The notes: generated by a model not told the origin, from the letters alone. A stretch of 64,000 nucleotides of DNA from Aporrectodea caliginosa (GCA_020284085.1 JACEVL010000098.1:284501-348500), one strand, 5' to 3'; shown: positions 51,206 through 60,299, counted from the first letter of the stretch. A program made the numbers and translations.

Positions 51206-51645
51206 ATTTTTGCTCACACAAACACTCGCAAATTCTCTATTAAGATAACTGGTCCTACTGTTTGGAACAATCTTCCTGCCGACATCCTTAGCGCGTCTCA
51301 TCTCCTCCTATTTAAAAAACTTCTGCCTGCCCACCTACTAACTTTAAATATATAACTGCTTTAATCTTCTGTTTGTTTATTAAAGAACTTTTAAGCATTA
51401 GACAATGCTAATTATGTTATCATTTCAGTTGTTGCTTAATTCACTCCCAATCCTGAACATTATGTTATCAACCTCCACCTAACAGCACTGGTACACAGGT
51501 GGCCCTGCTTAGCGGCACTCTGGTCCCTTTAGGTCCTCCTTTTGTATCCCAACTTAGTATTATTTAAAATAATATGATGATTTGTTACTGTACTTTTTTG
51601 GGAGCAATAAAAACCTATGTTATGTTATGTTATGTTATATCATTA
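51206..51645 (+). pseudogene. LINE remnant (outer element), part 2 with TTATG tail
   Basis: The frame resumes with TNTRKFSIKITGPTVWNNLP, then ADILSASHLLLFKKLL ('WNNLP' signature). A 3' UTR and a tail of about five TTATG units (51,617-51,640) follow. Together with part 1 it gives the C-terminal third of one LINE. Confidence 0.8.
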
Positions 51646-51704
51646 TCAAAAATTGCGTACTGTTATTATGCTCAATAACACCAGTAGTTTAACTTAATAT
51701 TATA

Positions 51705-52010
51705 ATGAACAATGAACATTCACAAAATACCAATAGGAATATTTATAATATGAACTGCGAACTAGGCAAAGATTCCAGTTTTCTTATTAAAAATAATTAT
51801 TTTGCAATATCAACCAATGCGAAGAGAGGAATTCAAAAGTTCTCTAAACACTTCTTCTGGGCCATGAATTCCAGTTACACGTCTTTCAACAAATCCGTTT
51901 TCGCCCTCGAGGAATCAAAACAACCAGAAGAACCCGAAAAGCGACACCAGTACTTGACAACTGCTGATGAAATTACGTTTCTGACTTCAGAAGAGACTGG
52001 AGACGAATAA
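51705..52010 (+). CDS. 101-codon frame antisense to module M13, conserved in other type B bodies
   Basis: Residues from about 37 (NAKRGIQKFSKHFFWAMNSS) through YTSFNKSVFALEE lie on the strand opposite the module. The same frame is open for about 35 codons in three other type B bodies (57,935-58,035, 59,881-60,005 and, inverted, 32,500-32,610). In other copies it is shifted. The C-terminus is acidic (SEETGDE). I recognise no family. Either a small protein is encoded antisense to the modules or the frame survives by chance in young copies. Confidence 0.35.
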   Translation: MNNEHSQNTNRNIYNMNCELGKDSSFLIKNNYFAISTNAKRGIQKFSKHFFWAMNSSYTSFNKSVFALEESKQPEEPEKRHQYLTTADEITFLTSEETGDE

Positions 52011-52070
52011 GCAAAGTGGTACCTGATTTTAAACACCTCTTTAAAGGCCATTTAAATCTGTATAATTATA
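51800..52070 (-). promoter_or_regulatory. TATA/GGTGT module M13 with type B body
   Basis: The motif GGTGTTTAAAATC is intact. The TATA region is TATAATTATA. Upstream the minus strand's complement reads AAGCGTGCAGTTTCCGC, shared with P22. The body has TTCGTCTCCAGTCTCTTCTG on the minus strand. Confidence 0.65.
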
Positions 52071-52084
52071 AGCGTGCAGTTTCC

Positions 52085-52197
52085 GCTTATAACTGCGACA
52101 AAGGTCGTACTCTGTCAGTGAAAGTACACAGACGAAGGAACATGGCGACGCTAATGATCTTTGTTATCAGACATTGTCGTTAAACTGAAAATACCTA
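52085..52197 (+). repeat. SINE S1 copy
   Basis: ACATGGCGACGCTAATGATC, then TTGTTATCAGACATTGTCGT and TAAACTGAAAATACC. Confidence 0.65.
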
Positions 52198-52269
52198 CCT
52201 AACTGTATTCATGATATCATCAGCCATTCGTATAAATTGACTTCTGACATGTAATATCGTCACCAGGAC

Positions 52270-52390
52270 CAAACCTAATCTAACTAAATGGCTTATATAG
52301 CGCCGTTATCATCAAGTCCAAAATACCAGTCAATGTTCGCATCAAGTAAAGTCCTAATTAAAAAATCATCCAATAGTTCAAACTAATGTC
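52270..52390 (-). repeat. ACTCGAAGCGACC repeat tail, inverted and diverged
   Basis: AATCTAACTAAATGGCTTAT, then AGCGCCGTTATCATCAAGTC and AAGTAAAGTCCTAATTAAAA. It is the reverse complement of the block at 34,850. Confidence 0.5.
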
Positions 52391-52535
52391 AAGTATTAGT
52401 AAACATTTCAAAAGACTAAGATCAGAAGAAGTAATAAGTCACATTATTCATTGATTTTGCGACACTTTTTATTGCTGATACGACCGTTGAGAGGGAAAAC
52501 TGATCAATCTGAATTCCATTCAACGCTTTGGGTAA

Positions 52536-52572
52536 GATATATCCTAGAATTAGCCGGTTTTAAAGGTGTCCA
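52536..52572 (+). promoter_or_regulatory. TATA/GGTGT module P32
   Basis: GATATATCC, 27 bases, TTTTAAAGGTGTCCAATTGG. It is one of the few plus-strand modules right of 50 kb. Confidence 0.65.
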
Positions 52573-52599
52573 ATTGGACTTTTGTATTTTCACGCAGCT

Positions 52600-52800
52600 G
52601 TATCTACGTTAAGTCCGGTTTTCTCTATTTCGAAAATTCTCCGATCCTATACCATTCCATTCGTTCAAACTGATATTAGCAAATATTTCAGGAGACTAAA
52701 ATCAATTCCCTTGAGTAAAATCAAGTATCCCCTGAGATTGCGACGTTCTACACGTCGCCTATGTCAGCCACGACCATTGCAACGTGTTCACTTTATTTTA
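52600..52800 (+). repeat. Block G copy, inverted orientation
   Basis: TCGAAAATTCTCCGATCCTA, then ATATTTCAGGAGACTAAAAT. The orientation is opposite to the left-hand copies, matching the switch in module direction. Confidence 0.45.
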
Positions 52801-52829
52801 AATTGCGAGAGACCTTAGAGCTGAATTCC

Positions 52830-52900
52830 ATTGGTATGGATTCAGAGTTTAGCGACATCTTATGGCAACAAAGGCCAATGACGTCGACAGAAATTTATTT
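52830..52900 (+). repeat. Type A block without module
   Basis: AGTTTAGCGACATCTTATGG, then AACAAAGGCCAATGACGTCG. Confidence 0.6.
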
Positions 52901-53054
52901 CGCGTAATACGCGAATTTCATTGAGCACTTTTGATCATTATATCCATTTAATATCTGACTACGGGGTCTTAAATGGCCAAATGAACTTAACTTCACGAAC
53001 CAACTATCTACGAAATGAATTCAATCGGATGGACAGCAACCATTCGACGAGCTT

Positions 53055-53375
53055 TTGACGTCTATAGGAAAAGCATTGACGTCTTCTCCCTTAGACAATC
53101 AACACCTACAAGAACCCAAAACTAAACATAGGTTTATTGATTCTAAAACTTATCGAGACTCTGAAATTGAAGCATTAAATGAAAAGTATTCATTTGACGA
53201 GTTAAAGAATACCATTAGACATTGTAAAAGTAGTACATCTCCACGTGATGACAAAATCCTTTCCGAATTGATTAAACATTTATATTAAAAATGCCCCTAA
53301 GATTACCCTCGTGTTCTATAATGAAATTTGGACAGAGAATAAATTATCAAATGCTTTGCATCATGCCATCATCTT
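53055..53375 (+). pseudogene. I/Jockey-like LINE reverse transcriptase fragment
   Basis: The frame (53,055-53,288) reads SFDELKNTIRHCKSSTSPRD, then DKILSELIKHLY. It aligns with the N-terminal RT region of the 35.7-39.8 kb LINE (LNELKQAIKSAKNNKSPGDD). After a stop and frame shift, FYNEIW and NALHHAIIL continue the same region. The catalytic Asp motifs are absent. It is cut off at a TA microsatellite. Confidence 0.7.
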
Positions 53376-53378
53376 ATG

Positions 53379-53422
<44 letters not shown>

Positions 53423-53425
53423 AGC
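53376..53425 (+). repeat. TA microsatellite
   Basis: TATATATA run with one AATA interruption. Confidence 0.95.
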
Positions 53426-53574
53426 ATTGAGAACGTTTTGATTTATAAATAGGTTTGAAGCGTTTTATAATTTACATTGCGCCCAACCTAGTTACCATAG
53501 CTACCGGTCCTAAGAAACGTCGAAACGCCTCATCATCGTGGCATCTTTAGCTGGGACAAAATTATCGAGATTCA

Positions 53575-53690
53575 TTTATATAGATTTGAATAGCGACGTT
53601 TTAGAGGTGTCGAAATACACATTTCTATTTCACATAAAGTTTAGATGTTTATCGCCATCTGACGACTGTCAGTGTTGTTGGCAGTAAGAT
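53575..53690 (+). promoter_or_regulatory. TATA/GGTGT module P33 (short type)
   Basis: TTTATATAG, 29 bases, GAGGTGTCGAAATAC. The body ends with TTTATCGCCATCTGACGACT. Confidence 0.6.
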
Positions 53691-53814
53691 GGCTGGTTAC
53701 AAATTCGTTAGATTGGATTCCAATTTCTAACAGGCTTTTATAACATAGAAATATTCTGGACATTTCACGTTCTGACCTCCTCACTTGAAAGGGATTCATT
53801 ACCAGGATGCTTTA

Positions 53815-53962
53815 CACTCATTAACACGTTTTAGAACTTTACTATTCATTATTATTACTATGCATTATTATTTCTTCAATGTGTTATTATACATTGTTTT
53901 TCGACGTTTCATTGTACGTTTGCTAATGGAGTAATAAAGGCTATACTTACTTACTTAACAGT
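53815..53962 (+). repeat. LINE 3' end with CTTA tail
   Basis: GCTAATGGAGTAATAAAGGC, then TATACTTACTTACTTA. Confidence 0.6.
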
Positions 53963-54021
53963 TTTCTCTGTTCGTTTGGCTTTCACTGAAGACTGCCAGT
54001 ATCTATTCGATTGTTAAAGTA

Positions 54022-54120
54022 CTGTTTAACGGCACTGTGTGATAACAAATAATTATGATTAGTGTTCCGTACCTCCCTGCTTCAGACTTGGGAATGGCAC
54101 TCCCACAGGTAGCGTAGACG
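54022..54120 (-). repeat. SINE S1 copy
   Basis: TACTGTTTAACGGCACTGTG, then GACTTGGGAATGGCACTCCC. Confidence 0.6.
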
Positions 54121-54221
54121 CATAGCTGCGAATATATATTGCATATTTTTTATTCCAAAAATTCACTTGCAATAATCGATAGTCCTATAATTATTTGAAA
54201 CTTTATAGTAATAGTTTCAGT

Positions 54222-54318
54222 GTATCGACACTGTGTGATAACAACGATCATCAATGTCGCCCTCCTTCTTCATCCAGGCTTGGGACTGGCACTGCCAGAG
54301 TACGAGCTGTGACGGACT
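54222..54318 (-). repeat. SINE S1 copy
   Basis: CGACACTGTGTGATAACAAC, then GTCGCCCTCCTTCTTCATCC and GGACTGGCACTGCCAGAGTA. Confidence 0.7.
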
Positions 54319-54338
54319 TAAACTTTATCAGTTTGACA

Positions 54339-54445
54339 AATATATAGTCGAGAGAAGAAACTATAAAAAGGTGTTCAAATTGAACGTTTTACATTTCACG
54401 TAATAGTGTCGATATTTACCGACATCTGACGACTGCCAAAGTCAT
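54339..54445 (+). promoter_or_regulatory. TATA/GGTGT module P34 (short type)
   Basis: AATATATAG, 29 bases, GGTGTTCAAATTGAACG. The body ends with TATTTACCGACATCTGACGA. It is close kin of P30 and P35. Confidence 0.65.
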
Positions 54446-54935
54446 TTGCGACTGTTGAACTTTAACCTCGTGTTCTAGGTATCTATCATAATCAAATATT
54501 CGATTGGATTGATTCCAACAATTTAAAGAAATCTGACGGCATCAAAGGCGTTGACATCGATAAAGCAAAAACTCTGCCGTTTCCACCTTTAGCTGACGAG
54601 AATGTGTTTGATAAGCATTGAGTCCGTTAGATTTAACTGTAGCTTTGAATTTATAAGTGTTTCATTTAACATAGCGCACAACTCAGCTGTCATGGCTACC
54701 GTTCCTAAGCAACATCGCAGAACCTCATCTCATTGGAAATGACCGTACGTTATATATAATTCAAATGTGATTTCGTAATATATTTCAGTTTGTCAATCAT
54801 GTTGAGAGACAGTTTCGACATTATCATTCCTCGCCGTCACAAGATGTCTAATACTTAATGCTAATGCAAAATAATGTATAGGTGAAAGTGCGTAAGTGTA
54901 AACAAAATAATCACCGGAGGTTAATCGTTAATTGT

Positions 54936-54974
54936 ACACACCTCTTTTAAGGAGTGCTGGTACTTTATATAAAA
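54936..54974 (-). promoter_or_regulatory. TATA/GGTGT module M14
   Basis: Minus strand TATATAAAG, 29 bases, AAAAGAGGTGTGTACAA. Confidence 0.7.
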
Positions 54975-55289
54975 TCTCAATAGAAAGGAAGCGATCATAT
55001 ACCACTTTCATTGCGAAGTCGTCAACTTTATTCTTTAGATGTTTGTGGAGTAGATGTTTATATGCTATTTTTCTGATAGGCTGATGCTGATAGCACACAT
55101 TTCAAGAGACTAAGAACAGTTTTTCTTAGCAAAGAGTTAAGCATCTATTGATTTTGCGATAGTCTATGTCTGCCATAGAACACTATTAACAAGAGACACA
55201 ATTCATCTAAGGCCCTAGTATCGATTTTTAACAACTATCGAAATCACGATATACTGCTATATTTAAATCGATTACGAATTCGTCATATT

Positions 55290-55490
55290 TGGTTCTTATC
55301 TGTCCATCGTTTGAGCATCTTTGCAACACTGCTGACTCACGCCTCTTCTCTGCGGTCCTAGGAAACCCGGGGCATGTACTCCATGGACTACTCCCCCCCA
55401 AAAAGCCGCTCCCCTACACCCTGCGCCCGAGATTACATGACCGTTTTATTCCACAAGCTGACAATCTTTTCAAGCAGATACCTCTGAGTA
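55290..55490 (+). pseudogene. CR1-like LINE C-terminal fragment
   Basis: The frame reads EHLCNTADSRLFSAVLGNPG, then HVLHGLLPPKKPLPYTLRPR and LHDRF. It parallels the C-terminal end of the protein at 50,378-51,068 (TADSGLFRAICGDSCHVLRG, then IFPPTQQ), so it is the same LINE group. A SINE tail at 55,485-55,540 interrupts it. Confidence 0.8.
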
Positions 55491-55540
55491 GTTATCTTGA
55501 AGGGGCGCTATATAAATTCCATAGATAGATAGATAGATAA
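55485..55540 (+). repeat. SINE 3' end with GATA tail
   Basis: ACCTCTGAGTAGTTATCTTG, then AAGGGGCGCTATATAAATTC and GATAGATAGATAGATA. It is inserted in the LINE fragment just before the LINE's own 3' end. Confidence 0.75.
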
Positions 55541-55628
55541 TAAGAATGTTATACTCTGTATAAATGTATGTACACCAAAGTGCGAATATGCAATTGGTTG
55601 AATAAAGAATATACTTACTTATTTACTT
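55541..55628 (+). repeat. LINE 3' end with CTTA tail
   Basis: GTATGTACACCAAAGTGCGA, then ATATGCAATTGGTTGAATAA and (CTTA)n. It belongs to the LINE at 55,290. Confidence 0.75.
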
Positions 55629-55754
55629 TATCTGATTACGCCTTGTAAGTTGAAGTACTTGCGAAATTATCCTGAATGCTAATGAATAAAAGTAATGAGT
55701 TGATGCAGAAGACGTCATTGATACCAGAATAATCAACGAAAACCGTTAAATACT

Positions 55755-56099
55755 GAACCTGGGTCTTGCCCCTAAATACCTCTGTGACTCAATACGTCGG
55801 CCTACCTCGGCTACTTCTCTTCGCCCGCTACTCTCTTCGGATCGTCTTGACCTTTTTGTTCCTCGTGTGAGAACAGCCATAGCCCAGTCCCGTGCCTTTG
55901 CCTGCATTGGCCCTTTGCTATGGAATCAACTAGCCCCTTAACTAGCACCACCATACTATCTGGTGGCCCTTATAATCTTTTCGCTATCTCAAAACTTGTC
56001 TTTATTCTCTGGGACTTTCGCTCTGTCAGAAACGCTTTATAAATTTTTTAATGTTTATCTTGATTGTATTGTATTGTATTGTATTGTATTGTATTGTAT
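55755..56099 (+). pseudogene. CR1-like LINE C-terminus with ATTGT tail
   Basis: The frame reads LAPKYLCDSIRRPTSATSLR, then LFVPRVRTAIAQSRAFACIG and PLLWNQLAP before a stop. This is the 'VPR...RAFS..GP.LWN.LP' C-terminus of CR1-like LINEs. The 3' UTR ends in about six ATTGT units (56,066-56,099). It differs in sequence and tail from the ACTT-tailed LINEs. Confidence 0.8.
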
Positions 56100-56165
56100 C
56101 TATCAATTTGTATAGCGCCTCTCACAGTGCACACCAATCAGAGGCGCTCCCAGTGCGAAAGACCC
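56098..56165 (-). repeat. SINE 3' end, inverted
   Basis: TTGTATAGCGCCTCTCACAG, then CCAATCAGAGGCGCTCCCAG. Confidence 0.65.
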
Positions 56166-56471
56166 AGAGAAAAGAAAGAAGTCTTGAGACAACGAAAAGA
56201 GGCACTTGGCCCACCAGTTAATAAACAAGAACGAGTCAAAGGAGGAAGCTGGTTCCGTAGTGCAGGGCCAATGATCACTTTCTTATGACTCTTTAATTCA
56301 AAGAGTATTTAGGGTGACCCTTGTTAGCGGGGCTTAGGCCCTTTTAGGACCCTCCATTCGATTCCAATATACTGTCCCTTTGATTCCAATATCCTCATTG
56401 TAACATATTGCATCTGTCAAAACCGTTTTTTTACATACATTGGTTTTAATAGAAAGTGTGGTTATGGTTAA

Positions 56472-57477
56472 CCCTCAGACTACCAGAATTTTTTTGATAC
56501 ACTGAGTACCAGTGGGGTCAAAAATGACCCCAACACAATTTTTACAATAAGTTCTTTGTTTTTTACATTTTTATTTATTGCCATGAAAACAAATATTAGT
56601 AAAGTATTTAGAACATGATTAGGCTGTTGAAATGAATAAATTTTTAATTTAATATTTTCAGATAAGTGTTCAAAGTGTTCGAGTGTTCTATGTTCAAAAC
56701 TAGTATTGACAATATCCGGTCATTACAGTTACTGCATGTTTACAGTTTATGCAGGTATACTCGGCAAGAACGACATAATTGCGCTTACTTTTTGCACAGA
56801 TTATATTCGACTTCTTATCATTTTCTTATGATTTTGTCCACTTGTCAAATAAGTGCAAGTTGTTTAGGATATTGACTTTCTATTCTACGCACCACATCGT
56901 CAAATCTAAGGGTACGTGATAATTTCTGGAACCGATTTCTAGTCATGCTGTCGCTGAAACAACGTCTAAACTCTACATTTTTGCTGTACTGCTTCATTTC
57001 TAGGTTTGTCAGATATATCACTCCATGTTTCACCATAAATGGCACTGCCTTCCTTAGGCTATTTATCCACTTCCGTTTCCTTTAGAATTGTTTTTTCACA
57101 ACTAGTTTGAACCTGTTAGCAGACTGTCAACATTTTTGGCAATAAATTTACTAAGTACACAATATATAATAGTTTATATTTGTTAAAATACATTTAAAAT
57201 CAATGTTAGCTCAATAAAAATGCATTATGTTATTTTTACATATGTCAGAATTATTCAGTTTACACTGGGGTCAAAAATGACCTCACTGGTACTCAGTGTA
57301 TAAATGGTATACCAGCGCCATCTGGTGATAGAAAATGTAAAATAAAACTTGAAATTTTGTACAAAACAGGATTACCTATAAAGTCATAAAATTTCATTGA
57401 GATATCTCTTATGGGGGTGAGCAGCACTAGTGCAAACTACCTCGGGGTCATTTTTGACCCCACTGGTAGTCGCAGGG
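56472..57477. mobile_element. piggyBac-like element with transposase relic (1.0 kb)
   Basis: Inverted ends CCCTCAGACTACCAG and CCCTGCGACTACCAG sit between TTAA sites at 56,468-56,471 and 57,478-57,481. Sub-terminal GGGGTCAAAAATGACCCC palindromes occur near both ends and again at about 57,261. It landed 15 bases downstream of the motif of module M15. Most of the transposase is deleted. Confidence 0.9.
56845..57045 (-). pseudogene. piggyBac transposase fragment
   Basis: A 66-codon frame contains VEFRRCFSDSMTRNRFQKLS, then RTLRFDD. The string 'MSRNRF..I...LRFDD' is a hallmark of the N-terminal half of piggyBac (DDE_Tnp_1_7) transposases. The catalytic Asp positions lie further on and are absent. 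It sits inside the piggyBac-ended element on the minus strand, so it is that element's remnant. Confidence 0.85.
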
Positions 57478-57496
57478 TTAAACACAATGCAATATT

Positions 57497-57535
57497 GAAC
57501 ACCTCTTTTAAGGTGTATCAGAATGCTATATAAGA
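57497..57535 (-). promoter_or_regulatory. TATA/GGTGT module M15
   Basis: Minus strand TATATAGC, 29 bases, AAAAGAGGTGTTCAATATTG. The body was displaced by the piggyBac insertion. Confidence 0.7.
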
Positions 57536-57559
57536 TAGACACTGATGAGACAGGCACTG

Positions 57560-57759
57560 AAATTGCCCCTATAAACTGTCGTCAACGGCCTTTGATGTCA
57601 TAAGGCAACGTTAAACCCTTGAGTAATAATAAATGCCCCAATAATGTCAAGTTAATAGGATGACAATATTATGTATGCTTCACCGTCGCCTGAACGCTTG
57701 CCGAAGCCAATTGTTGATTTTAAACACCTCTTTTTACAGGCTTATTGATCTTATATAAA
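57560..57759 (-). promoter_or_regulatory. TATA/GGTGT module M16 (type C) and inverted type A block
   Basis: Minus strand TTATATAAG, 29 bases, GAGGTGTTTAAAATCAACAA, then TTGGCTTCGGCAAGCG. On the plus strand GTCGTCAACGGCCTTTGATG starts at 57,578. Confidence 0.7.
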
Positions 57760-57929
57760 TGCACATCGCGTTCAAGAAATTGTATTCTTAAGTTCCATGA
57801 TCGATTATATGAACTACGAACTTGCACGAAATTCGTTATCTATTAGGAAATGCTAAACTAACAGTGTTATCCGTAAAAAAATTATAGTTTTCAGACATAA
57901 GAAATAATAGGAGTCATACTGAAAAAACA

Positions 57930-58147
57930 TCTTCAACCAATTCGAAGAGCGGATTTCAAAAGCCCTCTAAACACTTCTTCTGGGTCATGAATTCCAGTTT
58001 CTTGTCTTTCAAGAAATCCGTTTTCTCTCCCGAGGAACCAGAGGAACTGCTGATGACAATGCGTATGTGACTGCTGAGCCGCCTGACGATTAATGGCCGT
58101 TGATGTTAAACACCTCTTTGAATGCCTTTCAAACCTGTATATAAAAT
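57930..58147 (-). promoter_or_regulatory. TATA/GGTGT module M17 with type B body
   Basis: Minus strand TTTTATATAC, 29 bases, AAAGAGGTGTTTAACATC. The body is shortened but keeps CTTCTTCTGGGTCATGAATT on the plus strand. M16 (type C) follows 386 bases later. Confidence 0.7.
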
Positions 58148-58164
58148 GCTCACTTATGAACAGC

Positions 58165-58235
58165 TGTAATATGCCAAAACGAATCTTTGTCGGCGGAAAC
58201 GGCCTATGTTGTCATAAGCTGCCGTTAAACTGTGG
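58165..58235 (+). repeat. Inverted type A block
   Basis: AATATGCCAAAACGAATCTT, then AACGGCCTATGTTGTCATAA and GCTGCCGTTAAACTG, as at 25,100 and 41,280. Confidence 0.65.
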
Positions 58236-58535
58236 ATCCAATCCAGCGTTTGGTATTATTTCAGTTAAGTCAGTTACTGTCACGAAATCTATTCAAAACT
58301 AATCCATGCCAAAGTAATACTATCTATTCTAATCGAATACAATGCTTCCAAAGAGCCTTTATCATACAGTCCATTACGTCAGTCGAATGCTATATAAACA
58401 TGGGATACGGTCTTTATCTTTTCATTTGTCTCTTTATCGTTGACTCCGATGTAAAGAAATTTCTGTGAACAATATTCACCGTAGTAGACCTGGTAAATAA
58501 GTTGCATGTCCGAGGAATACGGGTCATTCATTTAA

Positions 58536-58743
58536 GATATTTATATAGCGCCCCTTCAAGGTTTCTACTCAGAGGCGCTCTCGACTACAGCGCGGACACT
58601 GAATCGGAGTTTCACGCCGAAGCGCATGAGCAATTGCGAGTGAAGGACTTGCCCAGGGTCCCTACGCGGCGGCTTGAGGTGGATTCGAACCCGCAACTCT
58701 CCAGCTGCAAGGCACCGAACATACCCCTACACCACCGCGCCCA
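58536..58743 (-). repeat. tRNA-derived SINE, near full length (208 bp)
   Basis: On the minus strand the order is a tRNA-like head (GGGCGCGGTGGTGTAGGGG, then GGGTTCGAATCCACC), a body and the tail GAGCGCCTCTGAGTAG, then CTTGAAGGGGCGCTATATAA. This copy links the tRNA heads (9,960; 28,565) with the isolated tails found through the window. ATTTAAG on both sides may be its target duplication. Confidence 0.8.
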
Positions 58744-58744
58744 C

Positions 58745-59215
58745 AATGTATTTAAGTCAGAAAATCCTGTTCATGTATACTTTGCATGAAAATGAGATTA
58801 AACGTGACACGGGTAGGGGGGGTCAGAACCCGTCACATGTCGTTTTCTTACCTTTTTATTCAGTCAAATTCTACAGTTGATCTGCTTCAAAATACTTTTT
58901 ATAGAATGAAAATATCTTTTCTCTAACTGAAGTTATGCTCGTTTGATTCTTTCAGTAGCATAGAGTGAGAAAATCGAATAAAAGTTTCGGAATATTTGTG
59001 TCATGAAAGTCCACAGCAAAGATTACTTGATTATACTGCAATTTTGTATCGAATAAAACAAACAGCATACAAAATCGGATTACTACTTTACAAATTATGG
59101 CAAATTCATAGGCAACTGCTGAATTGAAGAATATTCGATATTTTTGACCCATCTTGCCTATTTCAGCGTGTAGCTCAATATCTAGGAAGCGACAAGCGAA
59201 GGGCTTTGAACCCTG
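58745..59215. other. Unassigned sequence
   Basis: I see no module or repeat family. Short frames on both strands have no domain. Confidence 0.3.
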
Positions 59216-59219
59216 AGTA

Positions 59220-59328
59220 GTTTCAGTTTAACGACACTGTGTGATTACAAAGATCATTAGCGTCGCCCTCCTCCTTTATCCAGTCTTGGGACTTGCACTG
59301 TCAGAAAGCGAACATTGGCGGAGACGTG
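59220..59328 (-). repeat. SINE S1, near full copy
   Basis: AGTTTAACGACACTGTGTGA, then TTAGCGTCGCCCTCCTCCTT and TGGCGGAGACG. Confidence 0.75.
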
Positions 59329-59454
59329 ATGAAATGGTGTCGTTGACGCAGAGAATAGAAAACGTCTACGTTTCTTAATATCAAGTGTTCGTGTAATTAT
59401 GCGTAGTAATTATGTGCTCCCTGTTTCAGCAACTGTTGAAGACTGCTTTTTTCC

Positions 59455-59525
59455 TCGTGGCCTGAGTCGGGAGCGCCTCTGAGTAGGAATCTTGAAGATA
59501 CGCTATATAAATTTTGATTGATTGA
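59455..59525 (+). repeat. SINE 3' end with TTGA tail
   Basis: GAGCGCCTCTGAGTAGGAAT, then CTTGAAGATACGCTATATAA and TTGATTGATTGA. Confidence 0.7.
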
Positions 59526-59534
59526 AGTTTAAGT

Positions 59535-59693
59535 AATTTCAATGTCATCGGTTTAAGTCGCCACAAGATGTCATTAAATACCGGACGTTAATGCATAAAA
59601 TGATGTTTGTCGCATCACTGTAACTAGAATTGCGCTCAGAAGTCAAATGTTGATTTTAAACACCTCTTTTAAAGATAACTACAACTATATAAA
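59535..59693 (-). promoter_or_regulatory. TATA/GGTGT module M18 (type C)
   Basis: Minus strand GCGCAATTTATATAG, 27 bases, AAAAGAGGTGTTTAAAATCA. The body holds GTCGCCACAAGATGTCATTA on the plus strand. Confidence 0.7.
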
Positions 59694-59874
59694 TTGCGCG
59701 TTGAAGTGTCAAATTTGCTGCTATGTGATGGATATCCTTTAGTCAGAATAGATAGATTATTTCAAGTAGACATTTCAGGATATACGAACCTTATTACTCA
59801 TTTTAATGCGAACTGTTAATAGGCCTACGTCAAACATTTCAGTTTTCAGAAATAAAAGATAACATAACAACTCA

Positions 59875-60247
59875 CCAAACTATGCGAAGAGAGGAAATCA
59901 AAAGCCTTCTAGACACTTCATCTGGGCCATGAATTTCAGTTACTCGTCTTTCAACAAATCAGTTTTCGCTGGCGAAGAACGAGAAAAGCGACATCAGTCG
60001 TCGTAAACTGCTGACGAAACTATGTCTGTGACTGTAGATGAGGCTGGGCACAAAAGGCCGTTGATTTTATTTTATTGTATTACAGGCTGTCTGTTCTGTT
60101 AGTAGTTAACTAGTTAAGATTGTTTCAATTGCATAACATGTAAATGTACAGCGCAGTGCGTTTGTCAGGCGCTAAATTAAAGAAAAGATATTATTATTAT
60201 TATTATTTAAACACCTCTTTAAAGGCTATTCAAATCTTTATATAAAT
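59875..60247 (-). promoter_or_regulatory. TATA/GGTGT module M19 with type B body
   Basis: Minus strand TTTATATAAAG, 29 bases, AAAGAGGTGTTTAAA. A small retroelement (60,070-60,205, ATT-repeat tail) splits the motif from the body right after TTGATTTTA. On the plus strand the body keeps an open frame of about 40 codons like that at 51,705-52,010. Confidence 0.7.
60070..60205 (+). mobile_element. Short retroelement with ATT tail
   Basis: The sequence from TTTTATTGTATTACAGGCTG to (ATT)n is inserted in a type B body. The body's usual TTGATTTTAAACACCTC is split at TTGATTTTA/TTTAAACACC. Confidence 0.6.
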
Positions 60248-60299
60248 GACGCTATGAAAACCAACGATTTTTCCATCTGCTCTCGGGCGTCTGTAATAT

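Noticed and set aside
1321..58743. tRNA genes at 1.3, 4.1, 10.0, 10.2, 19.3, 28.6 and 58.7 kb
   Set aside because: Boxes A and B are present, but acceptor and anticodon stems do not close and SINE bodies are attached; they are tRNA-derived repeats.
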